Shown piece after piece: positions 8,230-20,350 of a stretch of DNA of 64,000 nt. Position numbers and translations under genes: made by a program. The notes below the pieces were generated by a model. The model saw nothing but the letters and a program-made list of their open reading frames with translations. It did no database searches and had not been told where the DNA came from. Position 1 is the stretch's first letter. Each line of letters opens with the position of its first letter. The stretch comes from Clitopilus passeckerianus (Eukaryota; Basidiomycota; Agaricomycetes; Agaricales; Entolomataceae), in assembly GCA_944990035.1 (NCBI GenBank), contig CALYLX010000066.1, positions 682,001 to 746,000 on the forward strand. The letters are read 5' to 3'.

Positions 8230-10659
8230 TGTTTCATCATCTCGCAAAGTTCAATTCGCTAATGGCTGCTTGCATAGCCCATATGGGAGCCTTCAAGTGT
8301 GTTGTTCAAATCTATTAGCTCTCCATTGCCCAACCCCGATGTATACCTTGCTCCATATCACTTTCTGGAGAACCTCGTTTCATGGATGCGAGATCGCAAG
8401 AAAGGCCGCAGAACTGCACTAGCAGTCAACATGATAACTCACACACACTGGGTTTGGCAGGGTGTGGGCGCATACTCAATCAATGAAATCTTTTTGAAAG
8501 CCGGTACGCTCAAAATCATTGTCCAGCCTGGGTGATCTTCTGATTCCCGTACTTTACAGGATTATTTATGTTATTGACGGAGGCTGAAATATTTGACTGC
8601 CCATCTCGAACAGCACACCTTTTTGCTGCTTTTTATACTTTTGCCAGCATTGCACACAATCGTATCTGGTAAGTGTGACTCTGATCTATCGAGAATCTCA
8701 TATGAATCTCATGTTATTTCTCAAATCTCAGGACAGAAGTAGTGAAACCAGCTATTCGGGATGGCCTACTAGCACCAACAGCAGGGGAACGAGAGAAGTA
8801 CAGTAATTTCTTACATGTTTACGCCAAGGAACACACCAAGTACCCCCTTCGGATGAAATCCCTTATCGAAAACTATCAAGTAATCTTACTTGTCTATCTA
8901 TTATAGCTTTTTACTCAATTTGGTTTGGTAGAACATCATCCGAGAGAGATCAGACGGCCCCACCTGGTATTGTGATGATATTGGCAGAAATCATCTTTAC
9001 GATGCATTTGATCCTTATTTTATATTGGACGCCCTCGAAACCTTCCCCTTCCTCATCCCACTCATCTTTGGCAAGGATGCAGTGTTAGCCGTCAACGAGG
9101 TTGCCCAAGACCCATTAACAAGGTATTTCAACGAAAGTCGTACATGTCAATGTCAGCGCATATTTCCCGGTTCTAACTAGTGGTTATTATTATTCCTATC
9201 GAATAGTGGGTTCAGGAGTAGATTGGGCACCGACGTGTCTTAAACTCGGACACTACTCCTCTCTCTCTGACTTCCTCTCTCCAAAACCCAAACTTACCTG
9301 GATCCCAACTCTCACCTTCAAAGTCGGACAACGGAAAATATGGACCATTCTCCCCCCATTTTCTAGCAACTGCTTGTTGCTCAAGAAGAAAACTGTGTGA
9401 GTATTTACTCCAATTTCACCTTCTCTAGTATAAACTCATGATAATAGTATTGCCGTGTTTTCTAGACCTGTGGTTGCAACACCAATATTTGATTGGCCGG
9501 AAAAGGTCCAACTTCCAGATGGGAAATGGGCGACGATAATGCATCTTGATCAGTCAAGGCTACTTCTCTCCTATCACATCAAATTCACCAACAATGTCTT
9601 GACTGGACCTCTTGAGTATTGCGGAAATTGTCTTCCGGTCAAGAAATCTGGCCCAAAGGGGAAGGGGAAAAGCAAGTACAAGTGAGTTATTGTGTCTCTT
9701 TGAAGCGAGCCCTTGGTTTACTGGCTACTGCCCCTCGCAGTATTTCTGCGTATCCTACAGATCTTGGCAACAAGGCTAATCCCTTGGCTGCATACTACGC
9801 TGTTTACTACGCTGTTCGCAACATTCTTGCCCGACATCGACGGCGAACTGAGCTTGTTGAAGTGGTGAAGGCAGCAGGCTTGAAAGGCTGGACAGCGATT
9901 GGGAGTATGAGCAGCCGTGATCGGGACCTCAAACAGTTGTCAAAAGCAATTCAGCAGAGGTTGAGTGACTTTGACGACTTGGGGCAAGATTGTGCTGAGG
10001 AGATTATTGAACCCGATTCAGATGGATGCAGAATTTCAATTTTCAGGTATGTGACCATGTTTATCGCATTTTCCACAACTAATCAGCACTCAGACCTTGA
10101 GGATGATGAAGTCGAGGCGGAGAATGATATCAATGCTTTCCACGTTCTTCGTGAGGATGACCACGACCCTGGAGACCTTGCTGAATTCTCGACCGGCCCA
10201 GTCACCTTTACTCATAACAACGCAACGATCACCTATGCTACATCCGAGTTGACAGCACCTACAGTCTCAGAGCCCAAAGAACCCAAAGAAGCAATGACAG
10301 AAGCAGCCACCTCCGAGGCCACATCTGATTTCTCTCGAGCGTCCACTCCTGCTGAATCAAGATATCCATCCGACTCCGATGGTCATCACGATGGTGGTGA
10401 CCGTGGTGACCGTGACGACTTGGATGACTTGGATGACCAACTGCGCTATCAAGCTAGCATGAGGATTTGGAGAAGACGGAGACCATTGGTTATAGAGAGT
10501 GATTCAGAATGGGAGCATGCAGAGAGTGCGGTATACAAAGTTAGGAAGCTGAGGAAACGACGCAGGTCTGTGCAAGTTAAGGTGAACTCAGAGGAATTGG
10601 AGGACTCTGATATTGAGCCACCTCGTATTAGACTATGTCGACATAGTCATCGCAAATAG
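8230..10659 (+). CDS. Hypothetical multi-exon gene, possibly 5'-disrupted
   Basis: I do not recognise this gene. Coding-looking exons separated by short GT-AG introns can be followed: about 8300-8531 (reading VYLAPYHFLEN and HTHWVWQGVG), 8562-8670 (ending at GTAAGT), 8733-8880, 8932-9120 (WYCDDIGRNHLYDAFDPYF), 9208-9397, 9466-9680 and a last long segment to 10659. The C-terminal part is acidic (clusters of D/E and a GGDRGDRDDLDD run) and ends in basic patches (RKLRKRRRS), suggesting a nuclear protein. One join near 8531 has no good donor, and the start is not visible because Gypsy copy 1 lies just upstream. It may be a truncated gene or pseudogene. Confidence 0.4.
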
Positions 10660-10666
10660 AATATAC

Positions 10667-11520
10667 TCAAGCTATTCCATATTGACTACAAATCTTTGAA
10701 ACAACAGAAGCAACTGCCATAACCTCCATATCAAACGCGCCACTCTCTCGCATACTCTGAATAGCCCGCTCTTTACAGCCTTCCTGCATATTGGAAGCAT
10801 ACCCTTTAGACGAGACAAAGTCGCAGACCTCTTTGAGTGGAATGGGTAAGCCAGAATGCAGTAGCCTTTGTGCAACCACCCCTATCCACTCGTCATTCCA
10901 AATCTCCAGGCATGATGAGTGCGGGCAACCGACGAGATCAGGCGGCCGAGCGGCATAGTTTCTATGAGTGTGCTGAACCACGTCCATTGCCCTCAGGATC
11001 ACCCTGAGAGTCCAGAACCCAAGGTGTTCGAAGTCGGAATTGTTCCATGCAAGAATGGGACGGTTTATATCCATAATCTTCTCAACGCATGGCTGCACCC
11101 ACTCCTTGACTCTGAACTCCTGTGCATACCGCAGCCTTTGGGCAGGATCCTTCCAAAGCAGTCTGCCTAGCTGCTTCTTTGCGTATTCTATTCCGACTTC
11201 GAGGATCCAGATTTGTGAGACCCGCCATATACCGACATAATGGGCCGGTGGGGCATCATCGACATCTCTCCAGTTTCTGTCCAAATCAGGCTGTGAGCAA
11301 GCAGAATACAACAGTTAAAAGGACATACAACATAGTAAACCACATGTAAAAGTTCTCCCAGTCGGCCAAGGAGATCCCAGGGATAAAAATAGGTTGTTCC
11401 ATCAACATGCCTTCCTGAGGATCGTTACTCCCTTGAGCTATCATACTCTTAAACCCCTCAGAATGTGCAACAAGTTGGCCAATTGGAAGAGAAAAGACAG
11501 ATTGTTCAATCTATAGTTAC
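10667..11520 (-). CDS. BTB/POZ-like protein, C-terminal exons
   Basis: Reading the minus strand, an exon at about 11330-11500 (VFSLPIGQLVAHSEGF, later QPIFIPGISLADWENFYMWF) has the layout of the basidiomycete-expanded BTB family. In that family a buried Phe/Val-His-type strand is followed by an acidic loop and a P-x-L-x-G-x-S-x-x-D/E-F segment. After a short intron near 11300-11335 the long exon continues with WRVSQIWILEVGIEYAKKQL and DPAQRLRYAQEFRVKEWVQP, matching the helical part of that family. The first exon and start codon were not found. It would be an adaptor of unknown partner. The family call rests on pattern memory only. Confidence 0.45.
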
Positions 11521-12006
11521 AGAAATTGATACCAATTTCATCAGAATAAAAACCTCATGTGTTGAAGCTGCTGCGAGAAACTTGCCTGAAACCAGAAAAC
11601 CTGGGGATCGGGAGATGATTTGGGATGAAGTATCGCGGAGGGTAGCGCTTGAGTTGGTGTCAGTGGTAGCTCAGAGTTAGCAGACCCGGATGTTGAGTAG
11701 TTCAAGATGCTCATTGCGATTGCGAGTGATCAAAAGTTACAAAGCTGACCTCCGAGTCGTTAAAGAGTTCAATCATGATCATCCAGGAGTCAGCCAGAAG
11801 TCAGCCGAGATCGCCAAAGTTCTAGAGAGGTTATTTCGTTATCGTGATAGAGCAATTCTTACTCTGATTGGTTGCTTGAGCCTGAGCAAGTGTTCAGGTG
11901 GTACTATACCTGATGACCTGGCGGATCGCCAACTAGCCAGACACCCCTTCCAAGCCAACACACTCTCACTTCTAGTGTTTCCATACTAGAGCAGCTCTTT
12001 CTTAAG
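11521..12006. other. Intergenic, nothing recognised
   Basis: It separates the BTB-like gene (minus) and the integrase-core gene (plus). It may hold the missing first exon of the BTB-like gene, but no convincing exon was seen. Confidence 0.4.
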
Positions 12007-13805
12007 ATGACCAGCATCGCTTCTATCCAGGCACTCCCACCCTCACTTGATGGATCACCTTGGTCTACCGCTGTCGTCTCTGCATGGTCATATCTCAATG
12101 ATATTTACCAAGATGCTCGGAGAATGTTGCTTAGCGAGAACTATAATATTACCCGTGTCCAGTGGCAGAAGCATACTATCATCTATGATGGTTATGCAGT
12201 TCTTCTGGCTCTAGAAGATAGCTCGGATGAAGAGGGAATTCCAGAGGCATGGTTGGAACAAGTGGCATCACAGTTTCAAACCCTGACAGCAGAGATCGCA
12301 CATGCAGAGCAGAATGCCCTTGGAATGTTAGTCAAATCTATTTAGTATACTTCAACATAATTTTAACTGTGTTATATGTCTAATATAGCGACAGAGATGA
12401 CACTGAAGCACTTCATGACGACCCCCCCATATCATTGTTTAGCCCAACTTCTCGGACTCGAAAGGCTGGGCGGCCAAGAAAGCAAATTAACTGTGATTTC
12501 CTCTATGAAGCGCTGAAGCCTTTGAGAAAAATTACCCTTAACCAGCTGGCGAAGACTCTCAATGTCCACCGCAACACCATTCGGACTTATCTGAAGTGGT
12601 ACAAGATTGAACGAAAGTTCTCCAATCTGTCCGATCGAGATCTTGACATATTGGTTTGGACTTTTCGCCAGCAAAACCCAGACTCTGGCCTAAGATATCT
12701 CATTGGATTTCTTCGAAACCAAGGCCTTCGCATTCAAAGGCGCCGTGTTTTCACTTCAGTGTCTCGTGTCGATCATGTTGGTCAAACTCTCCGCCAACTT
12801 CGCCAACGTAGGCAAGTCCAAAGGCGAGCTTACAAGGCTCCACGACCAAATGCGCTTTGGCATATCGATGGTCATCATAAGCTTATACTGTGGGGAATTG
12901 TCATTCATGGTTGTAATGACGGATACTCACGGAAGTTAACCTGTCTACAACTTTCTACTACCAGCTAGATTGGCTGCTCAGGCTATTGCACTGTTCATTC
13001 TAGGTCGCCGGTCTCCGTGCTAATGACAACAACTGATCAACCACAGTTTTGCAGATGTTCATCGAGGCTGTTCACAAGCATGGCCTACCATCGCGAGTCC
13101 GTGGAGATCGAGGTGGTGAGAACAAATATGTCGCTATCCTGATGATTATATTTGCGGGGTTTAGGGCGAGCAAGTTTTATGTGGGGGTCATCTACTCATA
13201 ACACCTGGATTGAAAGACAATGGGTTGAGGTTGGGGGTCAATTTGCTCGGAAATGGCGAGCCTTCTTTTTTCGTCTTGAACGGCTACATTTACTTGATCG
13301 CACGGACTCATCGCACCTCTGGCTTCTTCATTCCCTGTTCCTCAATGCTATCAACCACGATTGCGACGAGTTCACCCAAACATGGAACTCACATCCCATA
13401 TCTGGAATAGCTCACGAGCAAAGCCCAAAGGTGAGTGAAAAGAGATGTCCAGAAGAAAGATGTTAACTCCCAATCTTGTTTTAGGACATGTTCTTTCTTG
13501 GGCAGGCTCAGCATGGTGCATATGCTACTGATATAGATGCCTTAGAAGACGCACTTGCACATATAGCTGAAGGAAACAGCGAAATTGAGGAAATTGAGAA
13601 GAACATACAATCTAACTTTCATCATGAACCCATCGCAGCCCCACAGAAGTCGTCCCCATTCACCTCTGAAATGGCCAACCAGGTTTTTTGGGACTCGCTA
13701 CAGGCAATGCACAATGGAGGGATAGTTCCAGTTGGGTTTGGTGTCTCTGCCGAAGAACTTGGCCCTCATGGGTTTGCAACTTCGGAAACAATCCAATCAG
13801 GGTGA
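12007..13805 (+). pseudogene. Integrase-core domain protein (agaricomycete family), broken
   Basis: Starts at ATG 12007. The first intron fits 12327-12388 (GTTAGT...ATATAG). The next exon has a helix-turn-helix/AT-hook-like part (RKAGRPRKQI, then LAKTLNVHRNTIRTYLKWY). It then enters an RNase H-fold integrase core with ALWHIDGHHKLI, where the Asp is the first catalytic residue. Beyond it lie [10 protein letters not shown] (second Asp) and the family signatures [19 protein letters not shown] and NSHPISG. An intron at 13431-13484 leads to the last exon, which ends at 13805. Two frame breaks (near 12966 and 13157) interrupt the core, so it looks inactivated unless these are sequence errors. Such genes are common in mushroom genomes and may be domesticated or mobile transposase relatives. 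Confidence 0.6.
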
Positions 13806-14340
13806 AAGAGTGGAAGGCAGCTTACAATTGCATTGCCTGAATCAATCTGGCGGCCCCGCGCAGAGATCTGGGCACAAGGGCTATATGTAATAAATTGTGC
13901 TTTGCAGATGCAGATGGATGGTAATTTTTGACATGCAATGAAATGTATTCAGAGTAGTCATAATGTATCAAAAAAAGCTCACTTCCAGTTAGAAGCTACT
14001 TGGTTGGTTAAGTTTATGTATGTAACATAACTGGAGTTATTAAGAGAGATTAGTACGTAGAAGAAAAGTATCTGGGTATATGCTATCCACAGAAAGTGCA
14101 AAAATGCACTGTATGAGAGATATCCACAGAGAGCAAAATTTCTATGTATTGCATAATATGCCGAGCCCACTAAACTAGATTCAGAAGACTTTGACTTGTG
14201 CAAAGGTTGAGAAGGCGTGGGAGTAGCAGGCAGGCCGACCGCTGTCAAGAAATACTAGTCAGATGTATTTTTCTATATTAACCAAAAATATACTAACTTC
14301 GGTGGTTGCTTTGAGTCCCATATTTGACGAGCTGTAAGGG
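13806..14340. other. AT-rich intergenic stretch
   Basis: No gene recognised. It contains only short random open frames on the minus strand and separates the integrase-core pseudogene from the LINE. Confidence 0.5.
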
Positions 14341-14460
14341 TGCAGGCATTTCAGCTGATGAATCCGAGTCGTTGCCCTCATTTTGGGATAGGTCGGAGGA
14401 GTTGGTGAAGAAACACCCTAAGGCCTCTCTGGCGCTCGAAACAAGTGTCCCACTCCAGCA

Positions 14461-16710
14461 ATGGAGGAGGACAATGATTTCGATGTAGATGAGGGCCCTG
14501 CTCCTTCAGCCCCTTCCTCCCGGGAGCACAAGTGCAGGAAGAACGCCTCTGGTGCTGCTGTAGCGCAGCCCAAGTCTAGAACTGCCTCCAGGGCAGGCTC
14601 TCCCACTCAAACAGAGTTCAAAGCTCTGTTTCCAGGACACGAAGAGAAGGACTCTTATACTCTGTCTTTGCAGGCTACAGAGGCGGCCGTCAGGGATGAT
14701 GTGGAGGCCCTTACCAATGCTCTTGTCACTATGCAAGGTTGGATGGACCACTGTCCTCCTAGTGCTGTGGATGAGCTTCAGACGAAGCTCATTGCAGACT
14801 GCCTTGTCTCAACAGTTGCTCGTGCGGCATCTGTTCATATCACAGACTACCTCAGTGTGGATGAGGAGTGTCTCCCCCAAATTTGATGTGTTAGGGACGC
14901 ATTGGATGCTCTCCTGCCGTCTCCTTCCCCCCAGCAGCGCCCTGCACGCACTGCTGCTTCTAAGGGTGCTGCAAGCGCAGCATCCGCTCCCTCCACTGCT
15001 GCCGCAGGAGGGCATGGTGTAGCACCGGCCTCCCCTGCTCCTGCAGTCGCCCCCACTTCCTCCAGCGCCTCCCAAGGTGCCAGGACCCAGGTTACCCCTC
15101 CCCGACCCACGGAACACACTGCCACTGGTCACAAATCTCCGGCCCCCATGGAGGGACTGGAGTCCACAGCAACATCTCAACAATCTAGCAGCCAGGTCCC
15201 TGGACCTGCCCCAGGTGTTGCCACAGGTGCTGCCCCTTCGCAACCGCAGCCTGAGCGGATCCATGCGGGTAACTGGATGCAATTCCAGCGCCGGTTTGCC
15301 CGCCCTCCTCCCCAAGCGCCTGCTGCACCACGCAGGGCGCCTAACCCGCATGCTGTGCGTGCGCCCAAGCCTGCTAATGTGCCCCAGCAGCAGCAGCAGC
15401 AACCACAACAGCGTCAGCGCGCTCCCAAGGCGTCCTACGCTTCTGTTGCTTCGCAGTCGCCTAGGAGGCCTGCAAACGCCACCTCTCGCTCTTTTGCGGA
15501 GATCACTGCTGGCATGTCTGCGCACCAATGCGCAGAACTTGCTGAACTCGCGCGTCATCTCCCTGGACTATCCTGGGAGGAAGTAGCGCAACTCAAGGAC
15601 AATTCTAATGCCAACAAGCGCAAGGCAGCATCCTCTCCCCTCCCCTCTGCTCCCTCTCCTTTGAAGAAGAAGCAGAAGCTCAAATCCACTATGCACGGCC
15701 CATCGCGCAGACAATGCTTCATTTATGTGCGCAGAGGCACTGGCAGTGATGCCATCCCTGCGCCTCTCCCCATTCTGCCCGAACAGGCTGTTTCTACTCT
15801 CAACCTCCGGCTGTCTGCTGGAGGTTCTCGCAACAGCGCCATCCATGCTGAAGTAGGCAGGGGTGATACTGTCATTGTCCACTTCAGCGACACACCCACC
15901 CACAGCGACCTGGGCATTATCCGGCTTGCTGTGCAGCGCGTTTGGTATCCTCTTACAGAGGGTGGCCAGCCAATTGTCAACGTGAATGTAGAGGTCCCTG
16001 CATCGTGTTCCTACGCCCGCATCACTGGCATGCCCTACTACTCTTCTGGCACAGTGGGCAGCACTCCAGTCACTCCTGACACTATGGAAGCACTCCTGCG
16101 TCAGAACACCACTATGTTGTCGCTTCAGCTTGCTGGAAAGCCTCGCATTCATCGCGCCAGCCCATCGCATGATATGTGTGTGGTCTTTTTCAACTTCTGG
16201 GATTCTAGGTCTGGTACCGCCCTCAAGTCCATCACCAATAAGAAGGTGTCCATTGGTGGACGCCTGTGCAACATCTCCCCTGCCAGTGTACACGCCGGCG
16301 TCCCTCAGTGTCAGCGCTGTTGGACTTGGGGACACCCAACTGCGTCCTGTAGACAGCAGTACAACTCCTGCACGCACTGTGGCTATGGCCATGACATGCA
16401 GAATCATCACAAGCTCTCCCACTGCTGTTGGGAGAAGCCTGATGCGAATCCCCCGGTACCTGCCACTCCTGATGGTGAACCGTGCCCCCACGCACCCAGG
16501 TGCATCAACTGCGGCAAGGCGCACACAGCGGATTCGTCCAAGTGCGCCTTCTCTCGTCACCGATTTGACGCTGGCTGGATCCAGCGCCGGTATGATGTCA
16601 ACGATGCGGTACGCTTTTCTGCTAGAGCACCGCAAAGTTATGCTAACATCCAACCACCCAGGAGGAGACTGATTCTGACGGCTCTGGGTGATCGTACTGC
16701 TCACGTTTAA
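14461..16710 (+). pseudogene. LINE ORF1 (gag-like, RRM plus zinc knuckles), one nonsense codon
   Basis: RNA-binding protein of the LINE, 750 codons from ATG 14461 to TAA 16708-16710, with one in-frame TGA at 14884-14886. The region after the stop is Pro/Ala/Ser-rich and low complexity, including a poly-Gln run near 15385. An RRM-like fold with the conserved SYARITGMPYY follows around 15990-16040, and then Cys/His knuckles: CQRCWTWGHPTASC, CTHCGYGHDMQNH and CINCGKAHTADSSKC. A coding-looking segment in another frame just upstream (FWDRSEELVKKHPKASLALE) suggests the true N-terminus was frameshifted off. Confidence 0.8.
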
Positions 16711-16718
16711 ATTACTTT

Positions 16719-19420
16719 ATGCGTCACAAACATGTATCTATGCTTCGCTTCTACTCACAGAATGTGAATAGAAATCATGATCTAGTGTCATCTCTCCTGG
16801 AAGAGCGTAAGAACGATTTTGACGTGCTTCTGCTGCAAGAGCCTCCCTGGAGGCTTATACGCCGCACTGTGTCCACTACCAACCCAGAAGGGGAGGCAGT
16901 GATTGGTGCTCCCACTCACCCAGACTGGCTAGTCATGTTTAGACGTCCAGCATCTGAGACTGACCGCCCACGCGTTATGACGTTTGTGCATAGGCATCTT
17001 GCAGGCATGCGGCCTGCATTTCGCACTGACCTCACCAACCACAATGATGTGGTGGTCACAACACTGTATGGGAGTGCTGGTGCTCAAATACACTTCGCTA
17101 ATGTCTACTCTGACCCAGGGGATGGTACTGCCATTCGCTGGTTGTGTGACAATGCCCCACGTCTCCCAAGCATGCTCTGCATGGCAGGGGACTACAACTG
17201 CAAGTCGTCAGTCTGGGACCCAGACTACAACTCTACAAATCATGTTGCAACTGAACTATGTGATGTTGCGCTTGACCTGGGTTTGGAGGCTAGCGTACTA
17301 CCAGTACGCACTCCTACTCACTTCCCGCATGCTGTCAGCCTTAGGCCGTCAGTCATTGATCTATTCTTTCTCCCTGTGGGTCGCACTGCAGGGACCTCAC
17401 ACAGCGTGGTCACAGAGTGGAAAGGACCCTCTGACCACGCTCCTCTGACCGTCACGCTCCCCATCCAGCCTGTGCAGCTGGCTGCTGAGCGCGTTACTCT
17501 GCCAAAGGGCAGCAAGCAAGAGGAAGAGTTTCTAAAGGAGCTGTCCTCTTCTTTGCGAGCACTGGACACATCTGGTCTCACAACAGCAGACGCAATTGAA
17601 CGCTGCACGGGCGCCGTTGCAACTGCTATTAAGCAGTCTTGGGATAACAACTCAAAGACTGCTCGCATCTCCACCAAGTCAAAGTCCTGGTGGAATCCAG
17701 AGTGCTCTGAGGCTGTTAGAGTGTATTGCGCTTCCAGGGTGGTCACTGATTACAAGGTGTTCCGCAGGACCACGAAAGTGGCCAAGCGCAAGTTCTTTGA
17801 TAGTAGGATTCAGACGATTGCTACTACCAACAAGCGTCCATGGGATCTTATGCGCTGGGCAAAACAGGAAGCGGCTGCTCTACCATGCATGCGTCCTTCC
17901 GGTCGCTACGTATGGGGTGGGCCTCTGGTTCTACAAAAGTGCAAGGTGCAAGACTGCCATGTCGCACTTACGCACTATGCAACACAAGGCTGCTAGGTAG
18001 ATAACCGGCGCCTTTCACACATCGCCGGGTTGGGGGACTGAGTCTATTGCTGGTCTCCCTCCCATTCATATGCACATCAGGAAACTGGTCGAACGCGGCC
18101 AGGCACGCATCGGCACCCTGATTGGCAACCACCCTACGCTGTCGCTCATTAGTGACAAGCACCAGCTGTACAAAGAAACAATGCATCTTCCTTTGTCTCT
18201 CTCCAACTTGTCACGACGCGCGCGCGGCAACTTGCTCTCTACGGTTGTGGATTCCGATGCACATGCTATGCGCGTCTCTGAGCCTCTCAACCCTGTGCAT
18301 GGAGAAGCGGTCCCAGGCCTTCACCTGTTGGATACGCACTCTGGAAGGGTTACACTTGACACTGTCATTGCAGCGTCTAAGGATGCCCTTGATTCTTGTC
18401 GCACCCATTTGGATGTGATCCGCGCTGATGCAGATCTGTCTGACACTACAGTGTTGGTGGCAGCTGACACGTCTGTTCCCAAAAGCAGGAAGCACCAAGC
18501 AGTTGCTGCCTGCTCCCTCCTTCATGGCACCTTTGGGCCAAAAGAGTACACTATGGCATCAGGCAGAGTCCTTTCTGATGATGCCGAAATCGCAGCCATT
18601 GACTTGTCTATAAGCAAGGCTGTCCTGCGCAACAACTGCCTCAAGATAGTTGTGGTCTCAGACTCGACTAAAGCCATCCGTCTGGCTTTGGACCCATCTC
18701 TCCACTCTGGGCAAGGACATTTGCTGTCCATCTGCTCCAAACTACGTACTTGGTTCTCGGGCAACGCTGACAGGCGTGTCCACTTTGTTCACGTCCCTTC
18801 AAGACTCAACTGGGACATCCACCACTGTGCTCACTTGGCAGCCACTGGCTTGCGGGTGGGTGCTGGCAACCAACCCCGGACATCCCTTGGGTATGCCCCG
18901 GAAACGCGCTGTGGATAGAATGCTGCATGAGTGGACTTGTCTACTGCAGCAGCCTTCTTACTCTGGCAACAACTTCTTGCGCCTTACGCACAAAGATGCT
19001 TCCCTAAGGCCCACTCACCTCAAAGGTGGGCCTTGGCTACGTCGTGTTGGTTCTTCCAATACGCACACTGCACGCCTTGCACGCGCAGTCTTGGGCCATG
19101 CACCCATTGGTGAATTCCGTGCACGCTTCAACCTGGATGGGGAGACAGCGTGTGCATGCGACTGGCACATACTGGAAACGAGGGGACACATCCTTCACCA
19201 GTGCGCGCACTTCCAACGACGGCCCAACCAGTGCTTGCGCCGGGAGCTGTTGTCTTTCTTGTTCTTCCTTGAGAATAACCTTGCCACTTTTGCGTTTCCT
19301 TCGCAACAGTCTCCACCGCCGTTTCCCAAAGCCCGGAAGACACGGCGACGCAGGCCGCCCGATAAGGCCCCCACGCGCCTTCGCAATGCCCTCCCCACTG
19401 TGGGGGGCCACTGCCGATGA
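16719..19420 (+). pseudogene. LINE ORF2: endonuclease and RNase H retained, RT missing
   Basis: The N-terminus is an APE-type endonuclease: FYSQNVNR, LLLQEPPWR (metal-binding Glu), GDYNCKSSVWD and the final SDHAPLTV. It runs on to the pre-RT segment RRTTKVAKRKFF...RPWDLMRWAK near 17860. The sequence then jumps, in another frame, to what in complete elements lies after the RT palm (RLLYHACVLPVATYGVGLWF). No FADD/YADD box exists anywhere. Downstream TGG has become TAG (17995-17997, where KAARWITGAF would be expected). RNase H follows, with Asp in AADTSV, Glu in DDAEIAAI and Asp in VVSDSTKAI. After another frameshift near 18880 comes the zinc motif CACDWHILETRGHILHQC. Confidence 0.85.
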
Positions 19421-19740
19421 ATGCCTGTAACAGGCTCCACTGCACCTCCAGGCCCAGACGATCTTGTCTGGGTGCCAGGTGCACACCAATTTGTTTGCAG
19501 AGAACAGGCCAAAGCGTCTGGCATGGTTTTCCGTGCATAGGCATCAGTGCTCCATCCTTCATATAGTGGCAAGCCTGGCCCCCAGAGTTCTTGCTGCTTC
19601 TGCAGGGTGCTGCGCGCTACCATACTCATTGAGAGATTTATCCTCGGGGGCCACCCTAGCTTGCTCTTTGGTGCACCTTGTATTTAGTGTAGTTCACTTG
19701 ACGAACATGGTTTTACTTACGTTAGTATACTATGCATGTA

Positions 19741-20350
19741 TTTAGGTACTTGCGACCGGACTGCGATCAGGCGCCGGAATATAAATTGTCAGATGCCCGC
19801 CAGATGGGCCCTGGGGTGTTTCTTCACCATCAAATGCGCCATAGTCACGACCATGGCCTTTCTAAGGTGTGGATGGCGTTGGAGTTGGATCCGGCGGCCG
19901 GGGAGTCTTCTTGCTGCCTCCTGCACTACTCATAGCGCAGACAGGCGGATATACTGGAGAATAAAGCGGTGTGCAAGCTGCTGGAGGGCGAATTTGCGTC
20001 GCTGTTGTGGGTGTGATGTTGGTGGTAACAGATCAAAAGGGATGTCAACCCCCAACCCTACCCTGGGTGGCGCTCCTGCTCCGCCCACTCCCACTCCTGC
20101 ATCTTCCCGGCCTAACTTGGGTCGGAAGACTGCTCCCCCTCCCGTTCTTCCCCGGAACCCGGCTTGTCCCTATAGCTGCCCTGTCAATGTAGCAGGTGTT
20201 GCTTCATCTGGTGGTTGTATGAAGGTCTTGCCCAAAGGCACCAAGGGCACCTTTGCGCGCATTGTCGCAATTGCAACAGCAGCTAACGCTGCCGTCGTGC
20301 CTGCTCCCTCCACCCCTACCATTAAGCACTCTAGCGCTGACACGGCTGCC
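19741..20350. other. Probable LINE-derived fragment, low complexity
   Basis: The plus strand from 20041 reads as Pro/Ala/Thr-rich protein (MSTPNPTLGGAPAPP...) like the linker of LINE ORF1, and may be the start of the second ORF1 remnant that continues at 21000. The evidence is compositional only. Confidence 0.3.

Larger units (their letters stand above)
14341..19740 (+). mobile_element. Tad1-like LINE with internal RT deletion
   Basis: A non-LTR retrotransposon with ORF1 (14461-16710) and ORF2 (16719-19420) 8 bp apart, without terminal repeats. ORF2 keeps the endonuclease, the RNase H domain and the C-terminal CX1C...HX4C zinc motif, but the reverse transcriptase palm is missing. The left boundary is uncertain: reading frame resembling ORF1 extends to about 14341 in another frame. 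The right boundary is placed loosely in the 3' non-coding region, where no clear A-rich tail or target duplication was found. The combination of RRM-like ORF1, three zinc knuckles, APE-type endonuclease and RNase H fits the fungal Tad1 clade. Confidence 0.8.

Noticed and set aside
14809..15558. Arg/Gly-rich minus-strand open frame inside the LINE
   Set aside because: Antisense shadow of the Pro/Ala-rich ORF1 linker; no family features.
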